DNA of 64,000 bases from Geodermatophilus amargosae (GTDB lineage: Bacteria; Actinomycetota; Actinomycetes; Mycobacteriales; Geodermatophilaceae), in NCBI RefSeq assembly GCF_900116515.1, contig NZ_FPBA01000015.1, positions 83,210 to 147,209 of the forward strand. The letters are read 5' to 3'. The translations under genes and the position numbers were made by a program. Shown here piece by piece: positions 15,655 to 25,206 of this stretch. Positions within the stretch are counted from its first letter, which is position 1. Every line of letters begins with the position of its first letter. The notes under the pieces were generated by a model. The model ran no database searches. It was not told the DNA's origin and saw only the letters and a list, made by a program, of their open reading frames with translations.

Positions 15655-18074
15655 GCACCGACACCGCACCCGAGCGCCGCACGACGGGGGACACGACCGA
15701 CGGCGCCGACAACGTCCGCTGGTTCGCCGAGCTGGGGCTGGGCGACCTGGAGGTCGTCGGCGGCAAGAACGCCTCGCTCGGCGAGATGATCTCCAACCTG
15801 GCCGACGCCGGGGTCAGCGTCCCCGACGGCTTCGCGACCACGGCCGCGGCCTACCAGCGCTTCCTCGGCGACACCGGGCTGGCGCAGCGGATCGCCGAGC
15901 GGCTGCGCACGCTGGACACCGACGACGTCCGCGCGCTCTCGGCGGCCGGCAGGGAGATCCGGCAGGCGGTCGTCGAGCAGCCCTTCCCGCCGGCCCTGGA
16001 GGCCGACATCCGGGCGGCCTACGCCCGGCTGGCCGGGGACGACGCGGAGGCCTCCTTCGCGGTGCGCTCCAGCGCGACGGCCGAGGACCTGCCCGACGCC
16101 TCCTTCGCCGGGCAGCAGGAGACGTTCCTCAACGTGCGGGGCATCGACGCGGTGCTGCAGGCCGTCCGGGAGGTCTACGCCTCGCTCTACAACGACCGGG
16201 CGATCGCCTACCGGGTGCACCACGGGTTCGACCACGAGTCGGTGTCGCTGTCGGCGGGCGTGCAGCGGATGGTGCGCTCGGACGTGGGTGCCTCCGGGGT
16301 GCTGTTCACCATGGACACCGAGTCCGGCTTCCGGGACGCCGTCTTCGTGACGTCGGCCTACGGCCTGGGCGAGGGGGTCGTGCAGGGCGCGGTCAACCCC
16401 GACGAGTTCTACGTCTACAAGCCCGCCCTGCGGGCCGGGCGCCCGGCGATCCTCAAGCGGGGCGTGGGGGAGAAGGCCACCAAGATGGTCTACACCGACT
16501 CTCCCGAGGTGGGCCGGACGACGGCGTTCGTCGACGTCGACCCCGCCGAGCGCCGGCGGCTGTCCCTCACCGACGACGAGGTCACCGAGCTGGCCCGCCA
16601 GGCGCTGAGGATCGAGGAGCACTACGGCCGGCCCATGGACATCGAGTGGGGCAAGGACGGCCTCACGGGTGACATCTACATCCTCCAGGCGCGCCCGGAG
16701 ACGGTGCAGTCCCGCTCCGGCAACAGCACGGAGCGCTACCGGCTGACCGGTTCCGGCGACGTGCTGGTCGAGGGGCGGGCCATCGGGCAGAAGATCGGCG
16801 CCGGTCCCGTCCGGGTGCTCTCCGACATCGAGGAGATGGACGCGTTCACGCCCGGGGACGTGCTCGTCGCGGACATGACCGACCCGGACTGGGAACCGAT
16901 CATGAAGCGCGCCTCGGCGATCGTGACCAACCGCGGCGGGCGGACGTGCCACGCGGCGATCATCGCCCGCGAGCTCGGCATCCCCGCCGTCGTCGGCACC
17001 GGGAGCGCCACCCGGACCCTGAGCGACGGCGACCCCGTCACCGTCTCGTGCGCCGAGGGCGACACCGGCCTGGTCTACGCCGGGGAGGTGGGTTTCGAGG
17101 TGGAGGAGACCCGCCTGGACGCCATGCCGGAGATCCCCACCAAGATCATGATGAACGTGGGGACGCCCGAGCAGGCCTTCGCCTTCTCCCGGCTGCCGCA
17201 CGCCGGCGTCGGCCTGGCCCGGCTGGAGTTCGTCATCAACCGGCAGATCGGCATCCACCCGCGCGCGCTGCTGGACCTCGACGACCTCGACGCACCGCTC
17301 AAGGCCAAGGTCGAGGAGCGGATCGTGGCCTACCCCTCGGCGCGGGACTTCTTCGTGCAGCGGGTCGCCGAGGGCGTCTCCATGATCGCCGCGGCGTTCG
17401 CCCCCGAGCCGGTCATCGTGCGGATGAGCGACTTCAAGTCCAACGAGTACGCCAACCTCCTCGGCGGCGAGCTGTACGAGCCGCACGAGGAGAACCCGAT
17501 GATCGGCTACCGCGGGGCCTCCCGGTACCTGTCGGCCGACTTCGCCGAGTGCTTCGCCATGGAGTGCGAGGCGCTGCGCTTCGTCCGCGACGAGATGGGC
17601 CTGACGAACGTCAAGATCATGATCCCGTTCGTCCGGACGGTGAAGGAGATCGAGGGCGTGGTGCGCCTGCTGGGCGAGCACGGGCTGCGCCGCGGGGAGA
17701 ACGACCTGTCCGTGGTGATGATGTGCGAGCTGCCCTCCAACGCGCTGCTGGCCGACGCATTCCTCGACCACGTCGACGGGTTCTCCATCGGCTCCAACGA
17801 CATGACACAGCTGACCCTGGGGCTCGACCGCGACTCCGCCCTCGTCGCCGGGGGCTTCGACGAGCGCGACCCGGCGGTGCTGGCCCTGCTGGAGATGGCG
17901 ATCCGGGCGTGCCTGGAGCGCGGCAAGTACGTCGGCATCTGCGGCCAGGGCCCCAGCGACCACCCCGACCTCGCGGAGTGGCTCGTGGCGCAGGGGATCG
18001 GGTCGATGTCCCTGAACCCCGACACCGTCGTCGACACCTGGCTGCACCTGGCCCGCACCGCCCGCACGACCTGA
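15651..18074 (+). CDS. ppsA: Phosphoenolpyruvate synthase
   Basis: 807 residues, normal family length. The N-terminal ATP-grasp domain (about 25-365) carries [20 protein letters not shown] and [20 protein letters not shown]. The swivelling phosphohistidine domain has [17 protein letters not shown] with the catalytic His and the adjacent Thr that PpsR modifies. The C-terminal barrel includes the catalytic Cys in [12 protein letters not shown] and [19 protein letters not shown]. It converts pyruvate and ATP to PEP, AMP and phosphate, the first step of gluconeogenesis from pyruvate. Its place in the operon implies that growth on the imported substrate yields pyruvate and little sugar phosphate. 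Confidence 0.96.
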   Translation: MSTDTAPERRTTGDTTDGADNVRWFAELGLGDLEVVGGKNASLGEMISNLADAGVSVPDGFATTAAAYQRFLGDTGLAQRIAERLRTLDTDDVRALSAAGREIRQAVVEQPFPPALEADIRAAYARLAGDDAEASFAVRSSATAEDLPDASFAGQQETFLNVRGIDAVLQAVREVYASLYNDRAIAYRVHHGFDHESVSLSAGVQRMVRSDVGASGVLFTMDTESGFRDAVFVTSAYGLGEGVVQGAVNPDEFYVYKPALRAGRPAILKRGVGEKATKMVYTDSPEVGRTTAFVDVDPAERRRLSLTDDEVTELARQALRIEEHYGRPMDIEWGKDGLTGDIYILQARPETVQSRSGNSTERYRLTGSGDVLVEGRAIGQKIGAGPVRVLSDIEEMDAFTPGDVLVADMTDPDWEPIMKRASAIVTNRGGRTCHAAIIARELGIPAVVGTGSATRTLSDGDPVTVSCAEGDTGLVYAGEVGFEVEETRLDAMPEIPTKIMMNVGTPEQAFAFSRLPHAGVGLARLEFVINRQIGIHPRALLDLDDLDAPLKAKVEERIVAYPSARDFFVQRVAEGVSMIAAAFAPEPVIVRMSDFKSNEYANLLGGELYEPHEENPMIGYRGASRYLSADFAECFAMECEALRFVRDEMGLTNVKIMIPFVRTVKEIEGVVRLLGEHGLRRGENDLSVVMMCELPSNALLADAFLDHVDGFSIGSNDMTQLTLGLDRDSALVAGGFDERDPAVLALLEMAIRACLERGKYVGICGQGPSDHPDLAEWLVAQGIGSMSLNPDTVVDTWLHLARTARTT

Positions 18075-18090
18075 GGCAGGGCACGGCTCC

Positions 18091-18122
18091 GGCACCCGTG
18101 GCGTCCGGCCGCCACGGGTGCC
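18091..18122 (+). terminator. Hairpin terminator after the PEP synthase gene
   Basis: A 13-bp perfect stem, ggcacccgtggcg / cgccacgggtgcc, with a 6-base loop lies 16 bases past the ppsA stop. No T run follows, as is common in high-GC actinobacteria. It should end the GntP-ppsA operon and separate it from the GH65 gene. Confidence 0.65.
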
Positions 18123-18228
18123 CGGTGCCCCCGGTCCTCCGGATCGCGCCGGCGCGAGCCGACCGGTAGGACGGGAGCGGGACGCCACCGGCGCCCCGAT
18201 CCCTGCTCCGAGGACGCGAGGCCCCGAC

Positions 18229-20562
18229 GTGACCGCCCCGAGACTGGACACCGACCCGTGGCTGGTGCGCGAGCCGCACGTGGACCCCGGGGCGCTCGCC
18301 GTCGCCGAGTCCGTCTTCAGCCTCTCGAACGGCTACGTCGGGGTCCGGGGGACGCTCGACGAGGTCGAGCCCTTCAGCATGCGGGGCACCTACCTGTCCG
18401 GGGTGTTCGAGACGCACCCGCTGTCCTATCCCGAGGGCGGCTACGGGCAGCCCGAGGAGGGGCAGGCGATGCTCACCGTCGCCGAGGGCACGCCGCTGCG
18501 CCTCCTGGTCGACGGGATCCCGCTCGACGTGCGGGAGGTCGGGCCGCAGGTCCACGAACGCACGCTGGACCTGCGCGCCGGCACGCTCGACCGCCGCCTG
18601 TGCTGGACGGCGCCGTCGGGCACGTCGCTGGAGGTGACCTCACGACGGCTCGTCTCCCTGCGGGAGCGGTCGACCGTCGCCGTGCGGTACGAGGTCCGGG
18701 CCCTGGACGGGCCTGCCCACGTCGTCGTGCGGTCCGAGCTGGTCGACGGGGAGGTCACGCCCACCGGCGTGGACAACGACGACCCGCGGGTCGCGGAGGT
18801 CCTGGACCACGCCTTCGAGCCGCTCGCCTCCGTCCGCGCGGCGAGCGGCGGCGCCCTCGCGTCGCGGACGCGCCGCTCGGGCATCAGCGTCGCCGCCGCG
18901 GTCGGCCACGTGGTCGACGGCGGGCGGGTGGGCACGGAGGCAGGCCCGCAGCGGGTCGTCACCACGGTCGCCGCCGACCTGCTCCCCGGGCAGCGGCTCA
19001 CGATCGTCAAGGCGGTCACCCACACCTGGTCGCACGACGCCGCGGCCGACTCCCTGGTCGGCGAGGCGTGCGCCGCCCTGGACTCCGCCCTCGACCTCGG
19101 GTGGGAGGGGCTGCTCGCCGGGCAGCGGGCCGCGCTCGACGAGCTGTGGGCCACGGCGGACGTCGAGGTCGACGGCGACCCCGAGCTCCAGCAGGCGCTG
19201 CGCTACGCCGTCTTCCAGCTGTTCTGCTCCGCCGCCTGCATCTCCGGTGCCCCCGTCGGCGCCAAGGGACTGACCGGCCGGGGCTACAGCGGCCACACGT
19301 TCTGGGACGTCGAGGGGTTCGTCCTGCCCGCCCTGTCCCTGCTGCACCCGGACGCCGCGAGGCGTCTGCTGCTGTGGCGCTCGGCCACGCTGGACCTGGC
19401 CCGCGAGCGTGCCCGGACGCTCGGGCACGCGGGGGCGTCCTTCCCCTGGCGCACGATCAGCGGGCGCGAGGTCTCCGCGTACTGGCCGGCGAGCACGGCG
19501 GCCATGCACGTCAACGCCGACATCGCCCGCGCCTTCTGGCTCCACCAGAACGTCACGGGCGAGGACCTCGACTCCGTCGGGGGCCTCGAGGTGCTCGTCG
19601 AGACGGCCCGGCTGTGGATGGCCATCGGCCACGAGGACGCGGCCGGCGGCTGGCACCTGTTCGGCATGACGGGGCCGGACGAGTACACCGGGGTCGTCGA
19701 CGACAACGTCTTCACCAACCTCATGGCGAAGCGCAACCTCCAGCGTGCCGCCGAGGCGTGCCGGAGGCTGCAGGCGCGGGCGGCGGAGCTGGGGGTCGAC
19801 CCCACCGAGATCTCGGCGTGGCGGTCGGCGGCGGAGGCCGTCCACGTCCCGTGGGACGAGGGACTGCGCGTGCACCCCATGAACGCGAACTTCACCACCT
19901 ACCGGGAGTGGCCGTTCGAGGACCAGCGCGAGGCCTACCCGGTGCAGGAGCACCAGCACTACGCGACGTTCTACCGGCGTCAGGTGCTCAAGCAGGCCGA
20001 CCTCGTCCTGGCCCTGTGGTGGTGCCGCGAGGACTTCACCAGCGAGGAGGTGGCCCGCGACCTCGAGTACTACGAGGCGCGCACCGTCCGGGACTCCTCC
20101 CTGTCCGCCGCCGTCCAGGCGGTCGTGTGCGCCCAGGCGCAGCACCCCGACCTCGCCCTGCGCTACCTCCGGGAGTGCGCCCTCGTGGACCTGCGCGACG
20201 TGCAGGGGGACACCGAGAAGGGGCTGCACCTGGCCGCGGTGGCAGGTGCGTGGCTCGCGTTCGTCGCCGGTCTCGGCGGGCTGCGCGAGGACGGCGAGGA
20301 CCTCGAGATCGCGCCCCTGCTGCCGTCCTCCCTCTCCCGCACCGCCTACTCCGTCACCTGGCGCGGCCGGCTGCTCCGCGTCGAGACGACGCGGGAGGGC
20401 ACGACGGTCACGCTCGTGCGCGGCGAGGGGCCGGTGACGGTCGTCGTGGACGGCGCGCCGCTGCCGGTGACGGCTGCCGCACCCGGCCACGCCCCGCTGC
20501 GCGCCCCGACCCCGTTGCTCGCCGAGCCGAGGCAGCCCGCCGGTCGCGAACCGCGCACCTGA
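18229..20562 (+). CDS. Glycoside hydrolase family 65 disaccharide phosphorylase
   Basis: 777 residues from GTG 18229. The order is GH65 N-terminal beta-sandwich (about 1-260), linker, (alpha/alpha)6 barrel (about 310-690) and a short beta C-terminal domain. The catalytic acid is the Glu of MTGPDEYTGVVDDN, and phosphate-binding positions are in RRQVLKQADLVLAL. GYSGHTFWDVEGFVLPAL is the usual barrel signature. The family phosphorolyses alpha-glucosides such as trehalose, maltose or kojibiose to beta-glucose 1-phosphate; which one cannot be told. The common partner beta-phosphoglucomutase is not adjacent. The gene is monocistronic, between a terminator and a convergent gene. Confidence 0.92.
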   Translation: MTAPRLDTDPWLVREPHVDPGALAVAESVFSLSNGYVGVRGTLDEVEPFSMRGTYLSGVFETHPLSYPEGGYGQPEEGQAMLTVAEGTPLRLLVDGIPLDVREVGPQVHERTLDLRAGTLDRRLCWTAPSGTSLEVTSRRLVSLRERSTVAVRYEVRALDGPAHVVVRSELVDGEVTPTGVDNDDPRVAEVLDHAFEPLASVRAASGGALASRTRRSGISVAAAVGHVVDGGRVGTEAGPQRVVTTVAADLLPGQRLTIVKAVTHTWSHDAAADSLVGEACAALDSALDLGWEGLLAGQRAALDELWATADVEVDGDPELQQALRYAVFQLFCSAACISGAPVGAKGLTGRGYSGHTFWDVEGFVLPALSLLHPDAARRLLLWRSATLDLARERARTLGHAGASFPWRTISGREVSAYWPASTAAMHVNADIARAFWLHQNVTGEDLDSVGGLEVLVETARLWMAIGHEDAAGGWHLFGMTGPDEYTGVVDDNVFTNLMAKRNLQRAAEACRRLQARAAELGVDPTEISAWRSAAEAVHVPWDEGLRVHPMNANFTTYREWPFEDQREAYPVQEHQHYATFYRRQVLKQADLVLALWWCREDFTSEEVARDLEYYEARTVRDSSLSAAVQAVVCAQAQHPDLALRYLRECALVDLRDVQGDTEKGLHLAAVAGAWLAFVAGLGGLREDGEDLEIAPLLPSSLSRTAYSVTWRGRLLRVETTREGTTVTLVRGEGPVTVVVDGAPLPVTAAAPGHAPLRAPTPLLAEPRQPAGREPRT

Positions 20563-20577
20563 GCGCGCCGTCGCCGA

Positions 20578-21678
20578 CTACTCGGTGCCCTCGGCGGCGA
20601 TGAGCTCGGCGACCTCCTCGGGCATCTGCGAGCAGTCGTCGTCGGAGGCCGGCTGGTCCTGGGCGAGCCCCTCGACGCCGGCGTCCTCGACGGGCCCGAA
20701 GCCCTGCGCGGCGATGTGCCGCGGCACCCGGTTCTGCGCGTTGACCACGTGGGAGCGCGAGAGCCAGCCGAGGCCGTCGTCCACGTCGAAGTCGAGGCCG
20801 CCGCCCGGCGCCCGCTGGACGTGTCCCGGTGAGGGCAGCAGCCCGACCAGCTGCACGGCCCGGTCGACGGGCAGCGTGGACGGCGGGGTGTCGAAGTAGT
20901 ACCAGCTGGCCGCGCAGATGCCGTAGACCCGCGGGCCCAGCTGGGCGTAGTTGACGTACAGCTCGAGCATGCGGCGGTCGTCGAGGACCAGCGCCAGCTC
21001 CGCCGACAGGCCGGCCTCGACCGCCTTGCGCCAGACGCTCATGTCCTGGTTGAGGAAGAGGTTCTTGGCCACCTGCTGCGGGATGGTCGACCCCGACGGG
21101 TCGTCCTCCCCGCGCAGGTGCGCCTCGGCACGGCCGGACAGCTCGTCCCAGGTGAAGGCACCGGCGCGGTAGGGGAGCGGCTGGTCCTCGTGCGCGATGA
21201 CCGCGGCGAGGAAGTTGCGCGACACGTACTCGACCGGCACCGACTGCTGCACCGCGCCCTGGTCGTTGGCCAGCATGAACGCCGTCGTCGGCGGGTCGAC
21301 CCAGCGCAGTGACAGCAGGACCAGCGCCTGCAGCACGAACGCGATCAGCAGGCCGCGGCCGACACGGCGCCGCAGCCGGCGACGCCGGAGGCGCTCCCCG
21401 GCGTCCGGGGGCGCGACCTCCTCCCCGCGCCGCCGGGTGTCGGGACGACCGTCCTCGCGGGGGAGCGGAGCCCCCGGGGCCGGTGGCCACGGCCGGGACG
21501 GCGGAGGGGGTGCGGCCCACGGGTCCGCGGGTGGAGGCACGGCCGAGGGGTCGCCGTGCTCCGCGAGCCGCTCGTCGCCGGCCGGTGGGCGCGAGGTGCG
21601 GCGGGTGGGCACCCGGTCGGTCCACTGCTGCCGGGCCGGGGTCCCGTCGGGCGAGCGGCGGCGCGGTGGAAAGGGCAT
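20578..21678 (-). CDS. Monofunctional GT51 peptidoglycan transglycosylase (MtgA-like)
   Basis: 366 residues from the ATG at 21678. The first 110 residues are Pro/Arg rich and cytoplasmic, followed by one membrane anchor (GRGLLIAFVLQALVLLSLRW). The GT51 domain then shows the catalytic Glu in AVIAHEDQPLPYRAG and the substrate motif GSTIPQQVAKNLFLNQD. It continues with RKAVEAGLSAELALVL and ELYVNYAQLGPRVYGI. There is no transpeptidase domain, so it polymerises lipid II glycan without crosslinking. The C-terminus is acidic. The long disordered cytoplasmic tail resembles that of actinobacterial class A PBPs. Confidence 0.88.
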   Translation of the reverse strand: MPFPPRRRSPDGTPARQQWTDRVPTRRTSRPPAGDERLAEHGDPSAVPPPADPWAAPPPPSRPWPPAPGAPLPREDGRPDTRRRGEEVAPPDAGERLRRRRLRRRVGRGLLIAFVLQALVLLSLRWVDPPTTAFMLANDQGAVQQSVPVEYVSRNFLAAVIAHEDQPLPYRAGAFTWDELSGRAEAHLRGEDDPSGSTIPQQVAKNLFLNQDMSVWRKAVEAGLSAELALVLDDRRMLELYVNYAQLGPRVYGICAASWYYFDTPPSTLPVDRAVQLVGLLPSPGHVQRAPGGGLDFDVDDGLGWLSRSHVVNAQNRVPRHIAAQGFGPVEDAGVEGLAQDQPASDDDCSQMPEEVAELIAAEGTE

Positions 21679-21830
21679 GCGGTGCTGTCCTCCTGTGACC
21701 CACTGTCCCGGTCCCCAGGCTACCGGGGGCGGTGGCGAACGCCCCGGACCGACGTCCAGGACGCTCGACGTCGAGACCGGGTCCCGCCGCCTCCGGGCGG
21801 GCACGGAACGGCCTCGTATCCTCCCGCGGC

Positions 21831-23000
21831 ATGCGCCCCTCGGCATCGGTCGACTCGGTCCGGAGCTGGGTGATGGTGGCCGCGGCGTTCGCCGCGATGT
21901 TCGCCTCGTTCGGGATCGCCTACTCCTTCGGCGCGTTCCTCGAGCCGATGGCGGAGGAGTTCGGCGCCGGCCGCGGCACCACGTCGGTCTTCTTCGCGCT
22001 GACCTCGCTCACGTACTTCGGCCTCGGCGCCCTCAGCGGCGTCGCGGTGGACCGCTACGGCCCCCGGCGCGTGCTGCTCGTCGGCGGGATCGCCCTCGGC
22101 GCCGGGCTGGCAGCGACGTCGCAGGCCGGTGAGCTGTGGATCGGGCTGCTCACCTACGGCCTGGGGGTCGGCATCGGGGTGGCCTGTGCCTACGTCCCGA
22201 TGGTGGCCGTCGTCAGCGGCTGGTTCGAGCGGCGGCGCACGCTGGCGATCGGGGTGGCGGTGACCGGCATCGGCCTGGGCACCCTCGCCGTCGCGCCGCT
22301 CGCCGCCGCGCTGATCGACGAGGTGGGGTGGCGGAACACCCACCTCCTGCTCGGGATGACCGGCGCAGCGGTGCTCGTGGTCTGCGCCCTGGTCGTCACC
22401 CGCCCGCCGGTGCAGACCGGGCCGGCCGCGCTGACGCTGGCCGAGGCGGTGCGCAATCGCGACTACCGACGGCTGTACCTGGCGTCCGGCCTGCTGTCCG
22501 TCGCGCTGTTCGTGCCGTTCGTGCACCTGCCCGGGTACGCCGTGGAGGCCGGGGTCGACCGGGTCGCGGCGGCGGCGCTGGTCGGGGTGATCGGCGCCGC
22601 GAGCACCGCCGGCCGCCTGGTGCTCGGGGTGGTCGCGGCGAGGACCGGTGCGTTGCGCGCCTTCCAGGGCTGCTTCCTGACCATGGGCGCGAGCTTCGCG
22701 CTGTGGAGCCTGGGGAGCGGTGGGTACGGCGTGCTGTTCACCTTCGCCGTCGTGCTGGGGGTCGGCTACGGCGGGTTCGTGGCCCTCGGTCCCGCGGTCG
22801 TCGCCGAGCGGTTCGGCACCACGCGCCTGGGCGGGCTGCTGGGGGTGCTCTACACCAGCGCCGGGATCGGGTCGGCGGTGGGCGCTCCGCTCGCCGGTGT
22901 GGCCGTCGACGCCTCCGGCTCCTACGTCCCGGTCATCGCCGGGTGCCTGGTCCTCGGGGCGGCCGCGTTCCTGACCGTGCTCGGCGTCGGTCGCCGATGA
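21831..23000 (+). CDS. MFS transporter (monocarboxylate-porter/OFA type)
   Basis: 389 residues, twelve predicted transmembrane segments. The first half has FGIAYSFGAFLEPMAEEFGA and the loop motif GVAVDRYGPRRVLL between helices 2 and 3. The second half has PFVHLPGYAVEAGVD and FGTTRLGGLLGVLY. This pattern is typical of the oxalate/formate and monocarboxylate branch of MFS. Nothing next to it reveals the substrate. The ATG follows a possible -10 (TATCCT) by only about ten bases, so the mRNA may be leaderless. It is divergent from the transglycosylase. Confidence 0.85.
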   Translation: MRPSASVDSVRSWVMVAAAFAAMFASFGIAYSFGAFLEPMAEEFGAGRGTTSVFFALTSLTYFGLGALSGVAVDRYGPRRVLLVGGIALGAGLAATSQAGELWIGLLTYGLGVGIGVACAYVPMVAVVSGWFERRRTLAIGVAVTGIGLGTLAVAPLAAALIDEVGWRNTHLLLGMTGAAVLVVCALVVTRPPVQTGPAALTLAEAVRNRDYRRLYLASGLLSVALFVPFVHLPGYAVEAGVDRVAAAALVGVIGAASTAGRLVLGVVAARTGALRAFQGCFLTMGASFALWSLGSGGYGVLFTFAVVLGVGYGGFVALGPAVVAERFGTTRLGGLLGVLYTSAGIGSAVGAPLAGVAVDASGSYVPVIAGCLVLGAAAFLTVLGVGRR

Positions 23001-23130
23001 CGTCGCCGGCGGTCCGGCCGTCGAGCGCTCCCGTCGTCGGCTGAGCGCGGTCGTCAGCACGGCCCGTGCACGGGACGGCCCGGGACGCATCCGCTGCGCC
23101 CCCACGCCGACGTCGCGTCCGACCGACGTC

Positions 23131-23928
23131 TCAGGCCGGCGCCACCTGGAAGACCGGCCAGCCGATCTCCGTGCGCCACGCGGCCGGGTCCGCCGTGTCG
23201 CGCGGGCCGACCAGGTAGGTCTCGCGCACCGGCCCGGCCACCGCGAGCAGGTGCTCGACGACCCAGGCCCCCAGCTCGCCGTAGGTGACGTCGATGTCGT
23301 CGTGCGTGCCGACGTGGGTGGTCACGGCCAGCTCGACGGCCGGCAGGGTCACCGGGTGCACCCGGCCGCTGCTCGGTGGCCCGGCCACCGGGAGGTGCAC
23401 CAGAACGTGCCCGCGCCCGGTCTCGAACAGCTCGTTCTCGTACACCCCGCCCGGCACGCCGGCCGGCTCGGGGACCACGGCGTCCAGCTCCGCCATGGCG
23501 CCGGCGTACCAGCCGAGGACGTCGCGCAGCTGCACGTCGTCCTCGACGGCGGCGACCGTGGTCGCCGGCACCCGGCGCAGCTCGACGTCCACCGCCGCCG
23601 GCTCCGGCTGCAAGAGCCGGCGCAGCGAGGCCACCGCGGCGCGGGTCCGCTCCAGCCCGGACTCCAGCCGGTGCAGGTGGTCGGCGACGAGGGCCGCCCG
23701 CGTGCCGGGGTCGGAGGAGCGCAGGATGCGCTGGACGTCGGTGAGGGGGACGTCGAGCTCGCGCAGCCGGTGGATCACCTGCGCGGTCGGGATCTGCTCG
23801 CCGGTGTAGTACCGGTAGCCGCTCGCGGCGTCCACCCGGGCCGGCTCCAGGAGGCCGGCGTCGTGGTAGCGGCGCAGCGTGCGGACGCTCAGGTGGGTCA
23901 GGCGGGAGAACTCACCGATCGAGAGCAC
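23131..23928 (-). CDS. MerR-family regulator with effector-binding (GyrI-like) domain
   Basis: 265 residues from GTG 23928. The N-terminal MerR helix-turn-helix is clear: VLSIGEFSRLTHLSVRTLRRYHDAGLLEPARVD with GYRYYTGEQI. A coiled-coil dimerisation helix follows (about 75-115). The C-terminal half is a GyrI/BmrR-like ligand domain with VYENELFETGRGHVLVHLPV and GAWVVEHLLAVAGPVRETYLVG, suited to bulky drug-like ligands. A large palindrome lies 11 bases before its start, in the gap shared with the divergent SnoaL/hydrolase genes, which are the likely targets. Confidence 0.9.
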   Translation of the reverse strand: MLSIGEFSRLTHLSVRTLRRYHDAGLLEPARVDAASGYRYYTGEQIPTAQVIHRLRELDVPLTDVQRILRSSDPGTRAALVADHLHRLESGLERTRAAVASLRRLLQPEPAAVDVELRRVPATTVAAVEDDVQLRDVLGWYAGAMAELDAVVPEPAGVPGGVYENELFETGRGHVLVHLPVAGPPSSGRVHPVTLPAVELAVTTHVGTHDDIDVTYGELGAWVVEHLLAVAGPVRETYLVGPRDTADPAAWRTEIGWPVFQVAPA

Positions 23929-23938
23929 CCGCGCACTC

Positions 23939-23965
23939 TGCACCCTCCCCCCGGGGGAGGGTGCA
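23939..23965. promoter_or_regulatory. 27-bp palindrome, likely MerR operator
   Basis: TGCACCCTCCCCC and its exact reverse complement GGGGGAGGGTGCA (13-bp arms) are separated by one base. The site is 11 bases upstream of the MerR gene and 42 bases upstream of the divergent SnoaL-like gene. TTGACC follows at 23970-23975. Long palindromes between -35 and -10 are the usual binding sites of MerR proteins. Confidence 0.65.
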
Positions 23966-24006
23966 GCGCTTGACCCTCGGGCGCCGGGAGGTCGCACGGT
24001 CGCTGC

Positions 24007-24360
24007 ATGACCGCACCGACCACGATCCAGCCCACCGAGCTCCCGGCGCCGATCCGGGGCTTCCTGGCCGCGCACGCCGCCCGCGACGCCGACACCGCCA
24101 TCCGCGCCTTCACCCCGGATGCCGCGGTGACCGACGAGGGGCGCACCTTCCGCGGGACCGAGGAGGTCCTCGGCTTCCTCCGGCACTCCGGGTCGCAGTT
24201 CAGCTACACGACCACGCTGACCGGAGCCCAGCGGGTCGACGACGAGCACTGGGTGGCGGTCAACCACCTGGAGGGGGACTTCCCCGGCGGCGTCGCGGAC
24301 CTGGCCTACCGCTTCACCATGGCCGGCGACCGCATCGCGGAGCTGGTCATCGCGCCCTGA
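24007..24360 (+). CDS. SnoaL-like / NTF2-fold small protein
   Basis: 117 residues with the SnoaL-like pattern: helix IRGFLAAHAARDADTAIRAF, then TPDAAVTDEGRTFRGTEEVLGFL, then beta strands ending in YRFTMAGDRIAELVI. Such cone-shaped proteins act as small cyclases, isomerases or unknown binding proteins, and no catalytic residue can be assigned here. It is divergent from the MerR regulator and followed 19 bases later by an alpha/beta hydrolase. The pair is probably a MerR-controlled detoxification unit. Confidence 0.75.
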   Translation: MTAPTTIQPTELPAPIRGFLAAHAARDADTAIRAFTPDAAVTDEGRTFRGTEEVLGFLRHSGSQFSYTTTLTGAQRVDDEHWVAVNHLEGDFPGGVADLAYRFTMAGDRIAELVIAP

Positions 24361-24379
24361 CCCCGTCCTCCACCCACCG

Positions 24380-25183
24380 GTGGCGTGGCCACCACGTGGT
24401 CACCGCCACTCACGACCCGAGAGGAACGGATCGACGACGAGCACCACCCCCGAGCCCCGCACGGACACGACGACGCCCACGGTGGTGCTCGTCCACGGGG
24501 CCTTCGCCGACTCCTCCAGCTGGAACGGCGTGATCGCGCAGCTCCGCCGCCACGGCCATCCGGTCATCGCGGCGGCCAACCCGCTCCGCGGCCTGCACGA
24601 CGACGCCCGGTCCCTGCGCAGCGTCCTCGACAGCGTGGACGGCCCGATCGTGGTCGCCGGCCACTCCTACGGCGGGACCGTCGTGAGCGAGGCCGCCGAC
24701 GGCCACCCCCGGGTGACGGCTCTCGTCCACGTCGCCGGCTTCAGCCCGGAGGAGGGCGAGAGCACCGGCGAGCTGGCCGCGGTGTTCCCGGGTGGCGAGC
24801 TGGGACCGGCCCTGCGTCCCGTGCCGGTGACCACCGACGACCGCGGGACCGTCACCGACCTCCACATCCGGCAGGACCGGTTCCGGGAGGTCTTCGCCGC
24901 CGACGTCCCCCGGACGGTGGCCGACCTGATGGCCGTCACGCAGCGGCCCGTCGTCGCCGACGCGCTGGAGGACGAGGCGACGCGCGCCGCCTGGAAGACC
25001 GTCCCGTCGTGGACCCTCGTCACCACGCAGGACCTGGCCGTCCCCGCCGACTCCATGCGGTTCATGGCCGAGCGCGCGAGGTCCCGGACCGTCGAGATCG
25101 ACGCCTCGCGCGCGGTGACCGTCGCCCGGCCCGGTGCGGTCGCCCGCCTGATCGACGAGGCGGTCCGCGCGACCGCTGGCTGA
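24380..25183 (+). CDS. Alpha/beta hydrolase with unclear start (ATG lost?)
   Basis: About 250 residues. Motifs are VLVHGAFADSSSWNG (oxyanion), nucleophile GHSYGGTVV, and ARPGAVARLIDEAV at the end where family members have the catalytic His (PGAVA; the usual His is not evident). It resembles the EstC/salicylate-esterase-like hydrolases common in actinobacteria. The only in-frame start upstream is GTG 24380. However, the expected start, about seven bases after GAGAGGAAC and just before AGC ACC ACC, reads ACG at 24434-24439 where ATG would be normal. The gene may use GTG 24380, use ACG, or be poorly translated. Confidence 0.75.
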   Translation: MAWPPRGHRHSRPERNGSTTSTTPEPRTDTTTPTVVLVHGAFADSSSWNGVIAQLRRHGHPVIAAANPLRGLHDDARSLRSVLDSVDGPIVVAGHSYGGTVVSEAADGHPRVTALVHVAGFSPEEGESTGELAAVFPGGELGPALRPVPVTTDDRGTVTDLHIRQDRFREVFAADVPRTVADLMAVTQRPVVADALEDEATRAAWKTVPSWTLVTTQDLAVPADSMRFMAERARSRTVEIDASRAVTVARPGAVARLIDEAVRATAG

Positions 25184-25206
25184 ACGGGTACGCCGAAGGA
25201 CCCACG

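Noticed and set aside
15531..18251. 906-residue open frame antisense to the PEP synthase gene
   Set aside because: It mirrors the codons of a clear PEP synthase gene; long antisense frames are expected at 74% GC, and its translation shows only Gly/Arg/Val/Asp-rich sequence without domains.
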